64,000 nt of DNA, taken from Paenibacillus marchantiophytorum (GTDB taxonomy: Bacteria; Bacillota; Bacilli; Paenibacillales; NBRC-103111). The notes below the pieces were generated by a model that saw only the letters and a list, made by a program, of their open reading frames with translations, had not been told where the DNA came from and searched no databases. The translations under genes were made by a program, and so were the position numbers. The DNA is taken from positions 29,505-93,504 of the forward strand of contig NZ_BMHE01000028.1 of assembly GCF_014640555.1 (NCBI RefSeq). Direction: 5' to 3'. Of this stretch, positions 1 to 9,590 are shown in pieces; position 1 is the stretch's first letter, and each line of letters starts with the position of its first letter.

Positions 1-151
1 CGGGGAGCTGGAGTTAAAGCTCAAATTCACTCTTAAAGTCAGCCTGGATGCCCGAGTTCTTGGCCTAGTCGCTGGTTTTGGTGGCTTAGACGCCGGACAC
101 GAAGCACAGAGGTGGTGTTAAAAGGGTGTTAAAAGAATTTCTCCAGCCAAT

Positions 152-205
152 AAAAAAACCAGCTGCGCGGCACTCAGAAGAGTGGCCATGCAGGCTGGTT
201 TTTTA
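152..205 (-). terminator. Rho-independent terminator of clpP
   Basis: An inverted repeat (CCAGCTGCGCGGCACT against AGTGGCCATGCAGGCTGG, with mismatches) is flanked by A-runs on one side and T-runs on the other, just after the clpP stop. It reads as a terminator for the minus strand and could also work in the other direction. Confidence 0.8.
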
Positions 206-214
206 TTGTTCCGA

Positions 215-796
215 TTAGACGCGCTCGATCACTTTATCAATGAGTCCATATGCGGCTGCTTCAGCAGCGCTCATGAAATTATCGCGGTCCGTATCTTTTT
301 CGATACGCTCGAACGTTTGTCCTGTGCGCTCTGCCAAGATTGTGTTCAGGTTGTCGCGCATTTTCAAAATACGCTTCGCGCGGATTTCGATGTCGGAGGC
401 TTGGCCTTCAGCACCGCCGAGCGGTTGGTGAATCATGACTTCGCTGTTCGGCAGCGCGTAGCGCTTGCCTTTGGCGCCAGCAGTCAGCAGGAACGCGCCC
501 ATGGAAGCGGCCATACCAACGCAGATCGTTGATACGTCAGGCTTAATGAACTGCATAGTGTCGAAGATCGCCATACCGGCTGTGATGGATCCGCCGGGGC
601 TGTTGATGTAAAGCGAGATATCTTTATCAGGATCTTGGGCGGCCAAGAAAAGTAATTGAGCAATGATGGAGTTCGCCACAACATCGTTGACACCCGTGCC
701 TAAGAAAATGATGCGGTCCTTCAGCAAGCGAGAGTAGATGTCATATCCTCTTTCACCGCGCGCGTCCTGTTCGACTACCATAGGGATAAAACTCAT
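215..796 (-). CDS. clpP: ATP-dependent Clp protease proteolytic subunit ClpP
   Basis: This is the peptidase subunit of the Clp proteases, a cytosolic serine protease that forms tetradecamers with ClpC/ClpX-type unfoldases. The start at 796 is preceded by a strong AAGGAGG, and the product begins MSFIPMVVEQ. The upstream extension of the open frame is not coding, because it runs through the promoter. The product is 193 residues, normal for the family. The catalytic Ser is residue 98 in GMAASMGA and the His lies in the MIHQP motif. A CtsR operator overlaps the promoter, so heat-shock control is expected. Identity is near certain. Confidence 0.97.
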   Translation of the reverse strand: MSFIPMVVEQDARGERGYDIYSRLLKDRIIFLGTGVNDVVANSIIAQLLFLAAQDPDKDISLYINSPGGSITAGMAIFDTMQFIKPDVSTICVGMAASMGAFLLTAGAKGKRYALPNSEVMIHQPLGGAEGQASDIEIRAKRILKMRDNLNTILAERTGQTFERIEKDTDRDNFMSAAEAAAYGLIDKVIERV

Positions 797-905
797 GAGA
801 ATGACCTCCTTGGGGTGGGTACTTGGTTTAATGTGTGGAGCCAAATCAATCAGAGACTGATGAAATTGTTCTCCGGGGTACATACTATTTACAGTATCTA
901 CAAGT

Positions 906-945
906 ATGATAACGAAAAAACCTCTGAAGGTCAAGAAAGGTCAAA
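906..945 (-). promoter_or_regulatory. clpP promoter with overlapping CtsR operator
   Basis: Minus-strand -35 TTGACC (929-934) and -10 TATCAT (906-911) are 17 bases apart. Overlapping the -35, plus-strand bases 929-945 read GGTCAAGAAAGGTCAAA. This is a near-perfect match to the known tandem heptad of the class III heat-shock repressor CtsR (RGTCAAANANRGTCAAA). CtsR itself is not in the window. Confidence 0.88.
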
Positions 946-949
946 CTAA

Positions 950-981
950 GAATAAAAAAAATCAGTTCGAGAACTGATTCA
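950..981 (-). terminator. Terminator after tRNA-Arg
   Basis: The repeat AATCAGTTC / GAACTGATT is followed on the minus strand by a run of eight T. It lies immediately downstream of the tRNA gene. Confidence 0.8.
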
Positions 982-997
982 GTATGTTTCTTATGGA

Positions 998-1069
998 CGC
1001 GCCCGAAAGGAATCGAACCTTTATCTCAGGCTTCGGAGGCCTACGTCATATCCATTGGACCACGGGCGC
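998..1069 (-). tRNA. tRNA-Arg (anticodon CCG)
   Basis: The minus strand folds as a cloverleaf: acceptor GCGCCCG with CGGGCGC, anticodon stem TAGGC/GCCTG with loop CTCCGAA, and a T-arm containing GGTTCGATTCC. The anticodon CCG reads CGG (Arg). The CCA end is not encoded. Confidence 0.93.
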
Positions 1070-1174
1070 ATATCTGCAAAAAAGTGAAGCAAGGGTTATT
1101 ATATGTCAGACTTCCATAAAAAGCAAGACAGTAAGCCCTTTCAGTCTTTTTTACTGAAAATGTTTGAACAAATG

Positions 1175-1203
1175 TTGAATATTCAGTTAGAATTGGTTAT
1201 AAT
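1175..1203 (+). promoter_or_regulatory. Promoter of the cggR-gapA glycolytic operon
   Basis: TTGAAT (1175-1180) and TATAAT (1198-1203) are spaced by exactly 17 bases, about 145 bases upstream of cggR. The CggR operator lies downstream of the expected transcription start. Confidence 0.8.
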
Positions 1204-1276
1204 AAAAAGGTAATCAAGTTCAGTGAAATATGCTTTCCGAAGCCGGAAAGAGGTAAGTCACTTTTTTTTCGCCCAG

Positions 1277-1316
1277 GGTGGGACATAAAATGCAGACCTG
1301 GGACACAAAACGTCCA
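1277..1316 (+). promoter_or_regulatory. CggR operator
   Basis: Two GGGAC motifs at 1280-1284 and 1300-1304, 20 bases apart, are each followed by an A/T-rich hexamer, and the second half ends in CGTCC. This matches the tandem GGGACN6TGTC-type operator known for B. subtilis CggR and its position between promoter and cggR. Repression would be relieved by fructose-1,6-bisphosphate, as known for the family. Confidence 0.85.
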
Positions 1317-1348
1317 TCAATAGGATCAGGAGCGTCGGTCGTCGTCAT

Positions 1349-2371
1349 ATGAGAGAAATACTTGACATTCAGAAACAGCTCTTGCCAGATCTATTGGACA
1401 TCATGAAGAAGCGGTACTCGATTCTGCATCATATCTTGGTTTCCGGTGTTGTCGGACGCCGCACATTAGCCTCGTCGCTCGATATGACGGAGCGCGTGCT
1501 CCGCGGTGAAGTCGATTTCTTGAAGGAGCTTGGGCTTCTTGAATCCGATGCAGCAGGTATGAGAATTACCGAGTCCGGTCGTCAACTGCTTGAAGACATG
1601 TTGCCGATCATCAAGATTGCTTTTGGTTTAACCGACTTGGAGGAGAGCATTGCCAAGGCGTACGGACTTTCACAAGTCATTGTAGTACCAGGCGACTCGG
1701 ATACTTCGGATTTCACGAAGAAGGAGCTTGGCCGAGCAGGCGCAGCAGCTTTGCGCAAATATGTAGCCAAAGATGATATCATCGCGGTTACAGGCGGTTC
1801 CACCATGGCGCAGATAGCCAATAATCTGGCGATTTCTTCTTCCATGAAAGGCAGCTGGTTCGTACCGGCTCGCGGTGGACTTGGGGAAAGCGTGGATATG
1901 CAGGCGAACACGATTGCTTCCATTATGGCCAAGAAGACCGGCGGGAAATACAGACTTCTGCATGTACCGGATCATCTCGGTGAGGAAGCGTATCAATCCC
2001 TAATCCAAGATCCGCAGATTCAGGAAGTTGTTGACGCTGTTCGCAGTTGTCGCATCGTTGTACACGGTATCGGAGATGCTATGGTCATGGCGCGCAGACG
2101 TAAGGTAGATGCCGAAACGACACGCAGCTTACAAGCCGATGGAGCTCTTGCAGAGGCATTCGGGTACTATTTTGACCCACAAGGAAATGTGGTTCACAAG
2201 ATGCCAACGGTCGGACTTCGACTGGAGGATCTGCAGCGTATCGAAGTTGTGATTGGCGTAGCTGGGGGCAAGAGCAAAGGTGAAGCGATCGCATCGGTCC
2301 TTCGTCACGGACAAGAGAACGTGCTTGTAACGGATGAAGCGGCTGCACTGGAAATAATGAAACATGTGTGA
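1349..2371 (+). CDS. cggR: Central glycolytic genes regulator CggR (SorC/DeoR family)
   Basis: This DNA-binding repressor controls the lower-glycolysis operon that follows it. The 340-residue length is normal. The N-terminal part (about residues 20-80, including RRTLASSLDMTERVLRGEVD) is the winged-helix DNA-binding region. The rest is a sugar-phosphate-binding domain with the VTGGSTMAQIA segment near residue 150. The ATG follows CAGGAGCG. It is the first gene of the operon and lies just after its own operator, so it is autoregulated. The short gap to gapA shows no clear promoter. Confidence 0.95.
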   Translation: MREILDIQKQLLPDLLDIMKKRYSILHHILVSGVVGRRTLASSLDMTERVLRGEVDFLKELGLLESDAAGMRITESGRQLLEDMLPIIKIAFGLTDLEESIAKAYGLSQVIVVPGDSDTSDFTKKELGRAGAAALRKYVAKDDIIAVTGGSTMAQIANNLAISSSMKGSWFVPARGGLGESVDMQANTIASIMAKKTGGKYRLLHVPDHLGEEAYQSLIQDPQIQEVVDAVRSCRIVVHGIGDAMVMARRRKVDAETTRSLQADGALAEAFGYYFDPQGNVVHKMPTVGLRLEDLQRIEVVIGVAGGKSKGEAIASVLRHGQENVLVTDEAAALEIMKHV

Positions 2372-2449
2372 GAAAGACATCATAACGTATGCCTTAACCG
2401 GCTGCGTTTTGAAATATAATTATTTATTTAATCTTAGGAGGAATTGGCT

Positions 2450-3457
<1,008 letters not shown>

Positions 3458-3483
3458 TTCCATAGCTTAACACACACAAAACG

Positions 3484-3517
3484 ACATGAAGGGGAGAAGC
3501 GATTCTCCTCTTTATGT
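3484..3517 (+). other. Long hairpin between gapA and pgk
   Basis: A 15-bp stem with two G-U pairs (ACATGAAGGGGAGAA, GCGA loop, then the complementary arm) sits in the gapA-pgk gap with only a weak T-run after it. It could be a partial terminator or an mRNA-stabilising or processing element that lets gapA be expressed above pgk. The role is inferred. Confidence 0.6.
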
Positions 3518-3580
3518 GCGATTTTCCCATATAAAAGGTAGACCGGAAGAAAACCATACACGCTCAGGGAGGCTTTTACG

Positions 3581-4762
3581 ATGAATAAGAAAAGTGTTCG
3601 CGATGTTGAAGTAGCTGGTAAAAGAGTATTTGTTCGCGTTGATTTCAACGTACCTGTAGAGAACGGTCAAATCACCGATGATACTCGGATCAGAGAAACG
3701 CTTCCTACGATTAAATTCTTAGTAGAGCAAGGCGCTAAAGTCATTCTTGCAGCCCATTTTGGCCGTCCAAACGGACAAGTGGTTGAAGAGCTTCGTTTGA
3801 CGCCGGTTGCTGCGAAATTGGCTGAGCTTCTTGGTCAAAACGTGATCAAAGCGGATCAATCCGTGGGCGAAATCGTGAAAGCACAAGTCAATGCACTTGA
3901 AAATGGCGACGTTCTCCTGCTTGAAAACGTTCGTTTCAACGAAGGTGAAGAGAAAAATGATCCTGAATTGGCCAAAGCTTTCGCTGATCTTGCTGATCTG
4001 TTCGTGAATGATGCTTTCGGTGCTGCTCACCGTGCACATGCTTCGACGGCAGGAATAGCTGCTTACATTCCGGCTGTTTCCGGTCTTTTGATGGAGAAAG
4101 AGCTTGAGGTTCTAGGCAAAGCGCTGAATAACCCTGAGCGTCCTTTCACAGCTATCGTTGGCGGATCCAAAGTGAAAGACAAAATCGCTGTCATTGAAAA
4201 CCTCCTGAACATTGCGGATAACGTCCTTATTGGCGGTGGATTGTCCTATACATTCCTGAAAGCACAAGGTTACGAAATCGGGAAATCCCTCGTGGATAAC
4301 GAGAAGCTTGATCTGGCGCTTAGCTTTATCGAAAAAGCCAAAGCCAAAGGCGTAAACTTCCTGATTCCGGTTGATATCGTTGTTACAGATAAATTCAGTG
4401 CCGATGCGAATACGCAAATCGTTGGCGTAGATGGCATTCCTGCAGATTGGGAAGGCATTGACATCGGACCGAAAACACGTGAGCTGTATGCAGACGTTAT
4501 CGCGAAATCCAAGCTGGTCGTTTGGAACGGACCGATGGGCGTATTCGAAATCGAGCCTTTCTCCCATGGTACACGTGCCGTAGCTGAGGCTTGTGCAGCA
4601 ACTTCCGGTTACACAGTTATCGGTGGCGGTGATTCCGCTGCAGCTACAGAGAAGTTCCATTTGGCTGATAAAATGAACCATATGTCCACAGGCGGCGGAG
4701 CTTCCTTGGAGTTTATGGAAGGTAAAGCATTGCCAGGCGTAGTAGCCTTGAACGATAAATAA
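3581..4762 (+). CDS. pgk: Phosphoglycerate kinase
   Basis: It transfers phosphate from 1,3-bisphosphoglycerate to ADP. The 393 residues match the usual length. The N-terminal VFVRVDFNVP and LAAHFGRPNG segments bind the substrate, and the C-terminal GGGDSAAA loop binds nucleotide. The ATG at 3581 follows AGGGAGG. It is third in the cggR operon, 25 bases before tpiA. Confidence 0.98.
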   Translation: MNKKSVRDVEVAGKRVFVRVDFNVPVENGQITDDTRIRETLPTIKFLVEQGAKVILAAHFGRPNGQVVEELRLTPVAAKLAELLGQNVIKADQSVGEIVKAQVNALENGDVLLLENVRFNEGEEKNDPELAKAFADLADLFVNDAFGAAHRAHASTAGIAAYIPAVSGLLMEKELEVLGKALNNPERPFTAIVGGSKVKDKIAVIENLLNIADNVLIGGGLSYTFLKAQGYEIGKSLVDNEKLDLALSFIEKAKAKGVNFLIPVDIVVTDKFSADANTQIVGVDGIPADWEGIDIGPKTRELYADVIAKSKLVVWNGPMGVFEIEPFSHGTRAVAEACAATSGYTVIGGGDSAAATEKFHLADKMNHMSTGGGASLEFMEGKALPGVVALNDK

Positions 4763-4787
4763 TTTTTCACAAAGGAGCACCAATCCA

Positions 4788-5540
4788 ATGAGTAGAAAAC
4801 CGATTATCGCGGGTAACTGGAAAATGTTCAAAACCGTTTCCGAAGCTGTCAGCTTCGTGAATGAAATCAAAGGCAGCACGGTCGAAGGCGTGGAGAGCGT
4901 AATTTGCTCTCCTTTCACGAACCTGCCAGCACTGGTTGAAGCTGCGAAAGGCACGGATGTTCATGTAGGCGCACAAAACCTGCATTTTGAAGACAACGGT
5001 GCTTTCACAGGTGAAATCAGCGGCGTGATGTTGAAGGATCTAGGCGTGGAGTACGTTATTATCGGTCACTCCGAGCGCAGAGCGTACTTCGCAGAAACGG
5101 ATGACATCGTGAACAAGAAAGTCGTTGCAGCTTTCAAACACGGCTTGACGCCAATCCTTTGCGTAGGCGAGAAGCTCGAAGAGCGTGAAGCAGGTCAAAC
5201 CAAAGATGTTTGCAAAGTGCAAACAGAAGCAGCTTTCGCTAGTCTGAGCGCAGAGCAAGCAGCGCAAGTGGTTATCGCTTATGAGCCAATCTGGGCGATC
5301 GGCACAGGCAAATCCTCCACAGCTGAAGATGCACAAGACGTTATCGGCTACATCCGTCAGCTAGTTAGCGGTCTATACGGCGCTGCTGTAGCAGACGCGG
5401 TTCGTATTCAATACGGCGGCAGCGTGAAGCCAAACAACATTGCTGAGTACATGGCACAGCCTGACATTGACGGCGCACTTGTAGGCGGAGCGAGCTTGGA
5501 AGCAGCTTCCTACATCCAACTTGTCCAGGGGGCGAAGTAA
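4788..5540 (+). CDS. tpiA: Triosephosphate isomerase
   Basis: It interconverts dihydroxyacetone phosphate and glyceraldehyde 3-phosphate. The catalytic Lys is in GNWKM (residue 12), the His in IIGHSERR, and the Glu in AYEPIWAIGTG; the phosphate loop ends YGGSVKPNN. The 250 residues are standard. AAAGGAGCACC precedes the ATG. The stop lies one base before the next start, so translation of gpmI is probably coupled. Confidence 0.98.
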   Translation: MSRKPIIAGNWKMFKTVSEAVSFVNEIKGSTVEGVESVICSPFTNLPALVEAAKGTDVHVGAQNLHFEDNGAFTGEISGVMLKDLGVEYVIIGHSERRAYFAETDDIVNKKVVAAFKHGLTPILCVGEKLEEREAGQTKDVCKVQTEAAFASLSAEQAAQVVIAYEPIWAIGTGKSSTAEDAQDVIGYIRQLVSGLYGAAVADAVRIQYGGSVKPNNIAEYMAQPDIDGALVGGASLEAASYIQLVQGAK

Positions 5541-5541
5541 C

Positions 5542-7080
5542 ATGTCCAGACCGAAACCGGTAGCACTCATCATTCTCGATGGCTTCGGACTCCGCTCGGA
5601 AGAGCAGGGGAATGCGGTTGCTCATGCGAAAAAACCAAATTACGACCGTTATTGGGCGACTTTCCCGCATACAACATTAATCGCTTGCGGTGAAGCTGTA
5701 GGTTTGCCGGAAGGCCAGATGGGGAATTCTGAAGTAGGACACCTGAATATCGGCGCAGGCCGGATTGTTTATCAGGATTTGACGCGGATTTCCAAATCGA
5801 TTCGCGACGGCGAATTTTACGATAATGAAACGATTTTAGGCGCTGTTCGTTATGCCAAACTTAACGGCAAGAAGCTGCACCTGTACGGGCTGCTTTCCGA
5901 TGGCGGCGTACATAGTCACATTCAGCATTTGTTCGCTTTGCTGGACTTGGCTAAAAAAGAGCAATTCGAAGATGTCTACATCCATGCTTTCCTCGATGGC
6001 CGCGACGTAGCTCCGGACTCTGCTAAGGGGTACATGGCAAGCTTGCTGCAAAAAATCACCGAAGTTGGCGTAGGCAAAATTGCGACGGTTCAAGGTCGGT
6101 ATTATGCGATGGATCGCGATAAACGTTGGGAACGGACAGAGAAATCCTACCGTGCCATGGTATATGGCGATGGTCCTGCTTATACAGATCCGATGAAGGC
6201 AATTGTTGAATCCTATGAGAAATCCGTTTATGACGAATTCGTTATGCCAACGGTTATCGTGGGCGACGACGGCCAACCTGTTGGACTTGTAGAGTCAGGC
6301 GATGCGGTTATTTTCTTCAACTTCCGTCCTGACCGTGCGATTCAGCTTTCACAAGTGTTCACAAATGAAGATTTCCGCGGCTTCGACCGTGGTCCTAAGG
6401 TAGCGAAAAACCTGTACTACGTATGTCTGACTTTGTTCAGTGAATCCGTAGACGGCTTCGTAGCTTACAAGCCTAAGGATCTCGACAACACGCTGGGCGA
6501 GGTATTGGCTCAGAATGGTCTGAAGCAGCTTCGCGCTGCTGAAACCGAGAAATACCCGCACGTCACGTTCTTCTTCAGCGGCGGACGTGATGCGGAATTG
6601 CCTGGTGAAACGCGTCTTCTCGTTCCTTCACCGAAAGTAGCTACGTACGATTTGCAACCAGAGATGAGTGCTTATGAATTAGCGGCTGCTGTGGTCAAGG
6701 AAGTTGAAGCGGAGCGTCATGACGTGATTATCCTCAACTTCGCTAACCCTGACATGGTTGGTCACTCCGGCTTGCTGGAGCCTACCGTGAAGGCCATCGA
6801 AGCAACCGATGCTTGTCTAGGCCAAGTTGTCGAAGCGATCCTCGCCAAAGGCGGCGTGGTGTGCATTACAGCTGATCACGGGAATGCAGACGTTGTTACG
6901 AATGCAGACGGATCACGCAACACGGCACATACAACAAATCCCGTACCTTTTATTGTGACGGACAAATCTGTTACACTAAGAGATGGCGGAATTTTGGCAG
7001 ATATTGCACCAACCCTGCTTGATTTCTTACAAGTTGGGCAGCCGGTTCAAATGACCGGAGCCACTATTCTAAACAAATAG
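5542..7080 (+). CDS. gpmI: 2,3-bisphosphoglycerate-independent phosphoglycerate mutase
   Basis: It converts 3- to 2-phosphoglycerate in a metal-dependent (Mn) way. It is an alkaline-phosphatase-fold enzyme with the nucleophile Ser63 in MGNSEVGHLNIGAGR and metal ligands in LDGFG and TADHGNAD. The start at 5542 gives MSRPKPVALIILDGF, and the GGGGGCG inside the tpiA end serves as ribosome site. An earlier in-frame start inside tpiA is rejected. The product has 512 residues. Confidence 0.97.
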   Translation: MSRPKPVALIILDGFGLRSEEQGNAVAHAKKPNYDRYWATFPHTTLIACGEAVGLPEGQMGNSEVGHLNIGAGRIVYQDLTRISKSIRDGEFYDNETILGAVRYAKLNGKKLHLYGLLSDGGVHSHIQHLFALLDLAKKEQFEDVYIHAFLDGRDVAPDSAKGYMASLLQKITEVGVGKIATVQGRYYAMDRDKRWERTEKSYRAMVYGDGPAYTDPMKAIVESYEKSVYDEFVMPTVIVGDDGQPVGLVESGDAVIFFNFRPDRAIQLSQVFTNEDFRGFDRGPKVAKNLYYVCLTLFSESVDGFVAYKPKDLDNTLGEVLAQNGLKQLRAAETEKYPHVTFFFSGGRDAELPGETRLLVPSPKVATYDLQPEMSAYELAAAVVKEVEAERHDVIILNFANPDMVGHSGLLEPTVKAIEATDACLGQVVEAILAKGGVVCITADHGNADVVTNADGSRNTAHTTNPVPFIVTDKSVTLRDGGILADIAPTLLDFLQVGQPVQMTGATILNK

Positions 7081-7117
7081 CAAGTCACCTATTATATAAA
7101 AGGAGTGTTTTCTAACA

Positions 7118-8410
7118 ATGACTACGATTTCTGATGTTTATGCACGCGAAGTATTGGATTCCCGCGGTAACCCAACGGTAGAGGTTGAAGTATATTTGGA
7201 GTCCGGCGGTTTCGGCCGTGCTATCGTTCCTTCAGGCGCTTCCACAGGCGCATACGAGGCTGTTGAGCTTCGTGATGGTGATAAAGGTCGTTACCTTGGT
7301 AAAGGTGTTCTGAAAGCTGTTGAGAACGTCAACGAAATCATCGCTCCTGAAATCATCGGTCTAGACGCACTTGATCAAGTTGGCATCGACAACAAAATGA
7401 TCGAGCTTGACGGTACTCCTAACAAAGCTAAATTAGGCGCTAACGCGATCCTTGCTGTTTCCATGGCTGTAGCTCGCGCAGCAGCAGACGCTTTGGACGT
7501 TCCTTTGTACGTATACCTTGGCGGATTCAACGCCAAAACACTTCCGGTTCCAATGATGAACATCATCAACGGTGGGGCGCATGCCGACAACAACGTTGAC
7601 GTTCAAGAGTTCATGGTTCTTCCGGTTGGCGCTCCAACTTTCAAAGAAGCTCTTCGCATCGGCGCTGAGATTTTCCATAGCTTGAAATCCGTATTGAAAG
7701 AAAAAGGCCTTAACACAGCAGTTGGCGACGAAGGCGGATTCGCTCCTAACTTCACATCCAATGAAGAAGCCATCACTACGATCCTTACAGCGATCGAAAA
7801 AGCTGGTTACAAACCAGGTGTTGACGTATTCTTGGGTATGGACGTTGCTTCCACAGAATTCTTCAAAGATGGTAAATACCACCTTGAAGGCGAAGGCAAA
7901 TCCTTCACATCCGCTGAGTGGGTTGACTTCCTTGCTGCATGGGTTGACAAATACCCGATCATCACAGTTGAAGACGGTTGTTCCGAAGACGATTGGGAAG
8001 GTTGGAAATTGCTTACTGAGAAATTGGGCGGCAAAGTTCAACTGGTTGGTGACGATCTGTTCGTTACGAACACTGAGCGTCTTTCCAGAGGTATCGAAGA
8101 AAACATCGGTAACTCCATCTTGGTAAAAGTAAACCAAATCGGTACGCTGACTGAAACTTTTGACGCGATCGAAATGGCCAAACGCGCTGGTTACACAGCG
8201 GTTATCTCCCACCGTTCCGGTGAGAGCGAAGACAGCACAATCGCTGACATCGCTGTTGCAACGAATGCTGGTCAAATCAAAACAGGTGCTCCTTCCCGTA
8301 CGGATCGCGTTGCGAAATACAACCAACTTCTTCGCATCGAAGACGAGTTGTTCAACGTTGCTCAATACGCTGGCAAAAAAGCATTCTACAACTTGAGAAA
8401 CTTCAAGTAG
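7118..8410 (+). CDS. eno: Enolase
   Basis: It dehydrates 2-phosphoglycerate to phosphoenolpyruvate. The N-terminal AREVLDSRGNPTVEV signature, the VGDEGGFAPN loop, the SHRSGESEDSTIAD catalytic region and 430 residues are all typical. AAAGGAG lies before the ATG. It is the last glycolytic gene of the operon. No strong terminator follows, so the next membrane protein gene may be read through. Confidence 0.98.
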   Translation: MTTISDVYAREVLDSRGNPTVEVEVYLESGGFGRAIVPSGASTGAYEAVELRDGDKGRYLGKGVLKAVENVNEIIAPEIIGLDALDQVGIDNKMIELDGTPNKAKLGANAILAVSMAVARAAADALDVPLYVYLGGFNAKTLPVPMMNIINGGAHADNNVDVQEFMVLPVGAPTFKEALRIGAEIFHSLKSVLKEKGLNTAVGDEGGFAPNFTSNEEAITTILTAIEKAGYKPGVDVFLGMDVASTEFFKDGKYHLEGEGKSFTSAEWVDFLAAWVDKYPIITVEDGCSEDDWEGWKLLTEKLGGKVQLVGDDLFVTNTERLSRGIEENIGNSILVKVNQIGTLTETFDAIEMAKRAGYTAVISHRSGESEDSTIADIAVATNAGQIKTGAPSRTDRVAKYNQLLRIEDELFNVAQYAGKKAFYNLRNFK

Positions 8411-8456
8411 TATTAAACGTAGTAATTAATTAAATATTACCTTTGGGGGTCTGTGC

Positions 8457-9167
8457 ATGAGCAATTGGGTGAAAACTATTCTATTTCTGGTAGGTTCCGC
8501 GCTGCTCACGCATTGGATCCCCTCTTCGTTTTTTCGCAACCTCGATACAATGGTTCATGAATTTGGTCATGCGGTTGTTACCTTGGCCTTATCGGGCAAA
8601 GTGATGTACATCGAGCTATATGCGGATCACAGCGGGGTGACATACTCCTCCATATCCAAATCATGGGCCCTTATTCCGGTTTCGCTCGCTGGTTACATGA
8701 CGGCATCGGTATTTGCCTGGTTCCTATTCTCAGCTTATGCCAAAGGCAAGCAGCGTCTTGGTTTGCAGGTGATGATTGCGTTATCTGGCTTATCGCTAGC
8801 CCTCTTCGTTCGCAACGGATTCGGAATCATGTTCCTAATCGGTTTCATGGCTTTGACCATCATTGTTTTGGCGCTCGCGCCCAAATGGCTGCGTGATTTC
8901 TACTACTTGTTGATGGCCTTTTTATGCTTGGAAGAGTCCGTGTTTGGTCCATTGTCGTTGGTCCTATATGCTTGGCAGAATAGCCGGGCAGCGGGGGATG
9001 CGAGCAATTTGGCGAATCACACTGGCATTCCCGCGATTGCATGGGCGCTCTTCTTCACACTGTTTGCCCTGTGGTGTGCGAAGCGTGCTGTGCAAGCTTT
9101 CCTGGGGCGCAGCAGAGGCGTTAGAGCCTCGAATAGACAAACACCAGCATCAGCCTACCGTGATTAA
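8457..9167 (+). CDS. M50-like membrane metalloprotease family protein
   Basis: A polytopic membrane protein of 236 residues. Near residue 32 it has MVHEFGHAVVTLALSG, a zinc-protease HExxH motif typical of M50B-like proteins, followed by at least five hydrophobic segments. The substrate is unknown. GGGGGT precedes the ATG by a few bases. It follows eno with a 46-base gap and no visible terminator, so cotranscription with glycolysis is likely but not proven. Confidence 0.75.
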   Translation: MSNWVKTILFLVGSALLTHWIPSSFFRNLDTMVHEFGHAVVTLALSGKVMYIELYADHSGVTYSSISKSWALIPVSLAGYMTASVFAWFLFSAYAKGKQRLGLQVMIALSGLSLALFVRNGFGIMFLIGFMALTIIVLALAPKWLRDFYYLLMAFLCLEESVFGPLSLVLYAWQNSRAAGDASNLANHTGIPAIAWALFFTLFALWCAKRAVQAFLGRSRGVRASNRQTPASAYRD

Positions 9168-9199
9168 GACGAACTGGGAGTCCTTAGGAACCCATTTTA

Positions 9200-9228
9200 T
9201 TGTATTCTAGGACGATCTATGTTAAAAT
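9200..9228 (+). promoter_or_regulatory. Promoter of secG
   Basis: TTGTAT (9200-9205) and TAAAAT (9223-9228) are 17 bases apart, about 50 bases before secG. Confidence 0.6.
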
Positions 9229-9278
9229 ACTTATGCTAGTTGTATAAGCAAAGAATAGGCAATTGGGGTGCTAATAAC

Positions 9279-9515
9279 ATGGTAATCTTTATGAAAATTT
9301 TGTTGATCATAGCTTCAGTCGGACTAATTGCAATCGTCCTTTTACAAAAAGGTAAGAGCGCAGGCTTGTCCGGTGCCATTTCCGGTGGTGCAGAACACTT
9401 ATTTGGCAAGCAAAAAGCGCGCGGTTTGGAACTATTCTTGTCCCGTTTCACGATGGGGCTTGCTGCTGCATTTTTCATCCTTTCCATTGTCGTAGCATAC
9501 GTAGTGAAGGCTTAA
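9279..9515 (+). CDS. secG: Protein translocase subunit SecG
   Basis: A small membrane subunit of the SecYEG channel. The product has 78 residues with two hydrophobic segments (about 2-22 and 55-76) around the conserved LLQKGKSAGLSGAISGG and LFGKQKARG stretch. The ATG at 9279 follows TTGGGGTG. It sits before the esterase-rnr-smpB-ssrA cluster, as is common in Bacilli. Confidence 0.95.
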   Translation: MVIFMKILLIIASVGLIAIVLLQKGKSAGLSGAISGGAEHLFGKQKARGLELFLSRFTMGLAAAFFILSIVVAYVVKA

Positions 9516-9530
9516 CACACATAAAACGAT

Positions 9531-9565
9531 AACAGCAGGGGAAATCTACTCCTGCTGTTTTTTCA
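9531..9565 (+). terminator. Terminator after secG
   Basis: AACAGCAGG ... CCTGCTGTT followed by a T-run forms a clear intrinsic terminator right after secG. Confidence 0.88.
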
Positions 9566-9590
9566 TTTTAAACGGGTCACCTGGTAGGAG

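Noticed and set aside
2..121. Plus-strand frame of 39 codons open from the window edge, ending TAA at 119-121
   Set aside because: It could be the end of a gene, but the sequence (GELELKLKFTLKVSLDARVL) matches nothing I recognise and is too short to support.
1129..1157. CAGTAA / TTACTG symmetry before the cggR promoter as terminator
   Set aside because: The stem is only six bases with a 17-base loop; not convincing.
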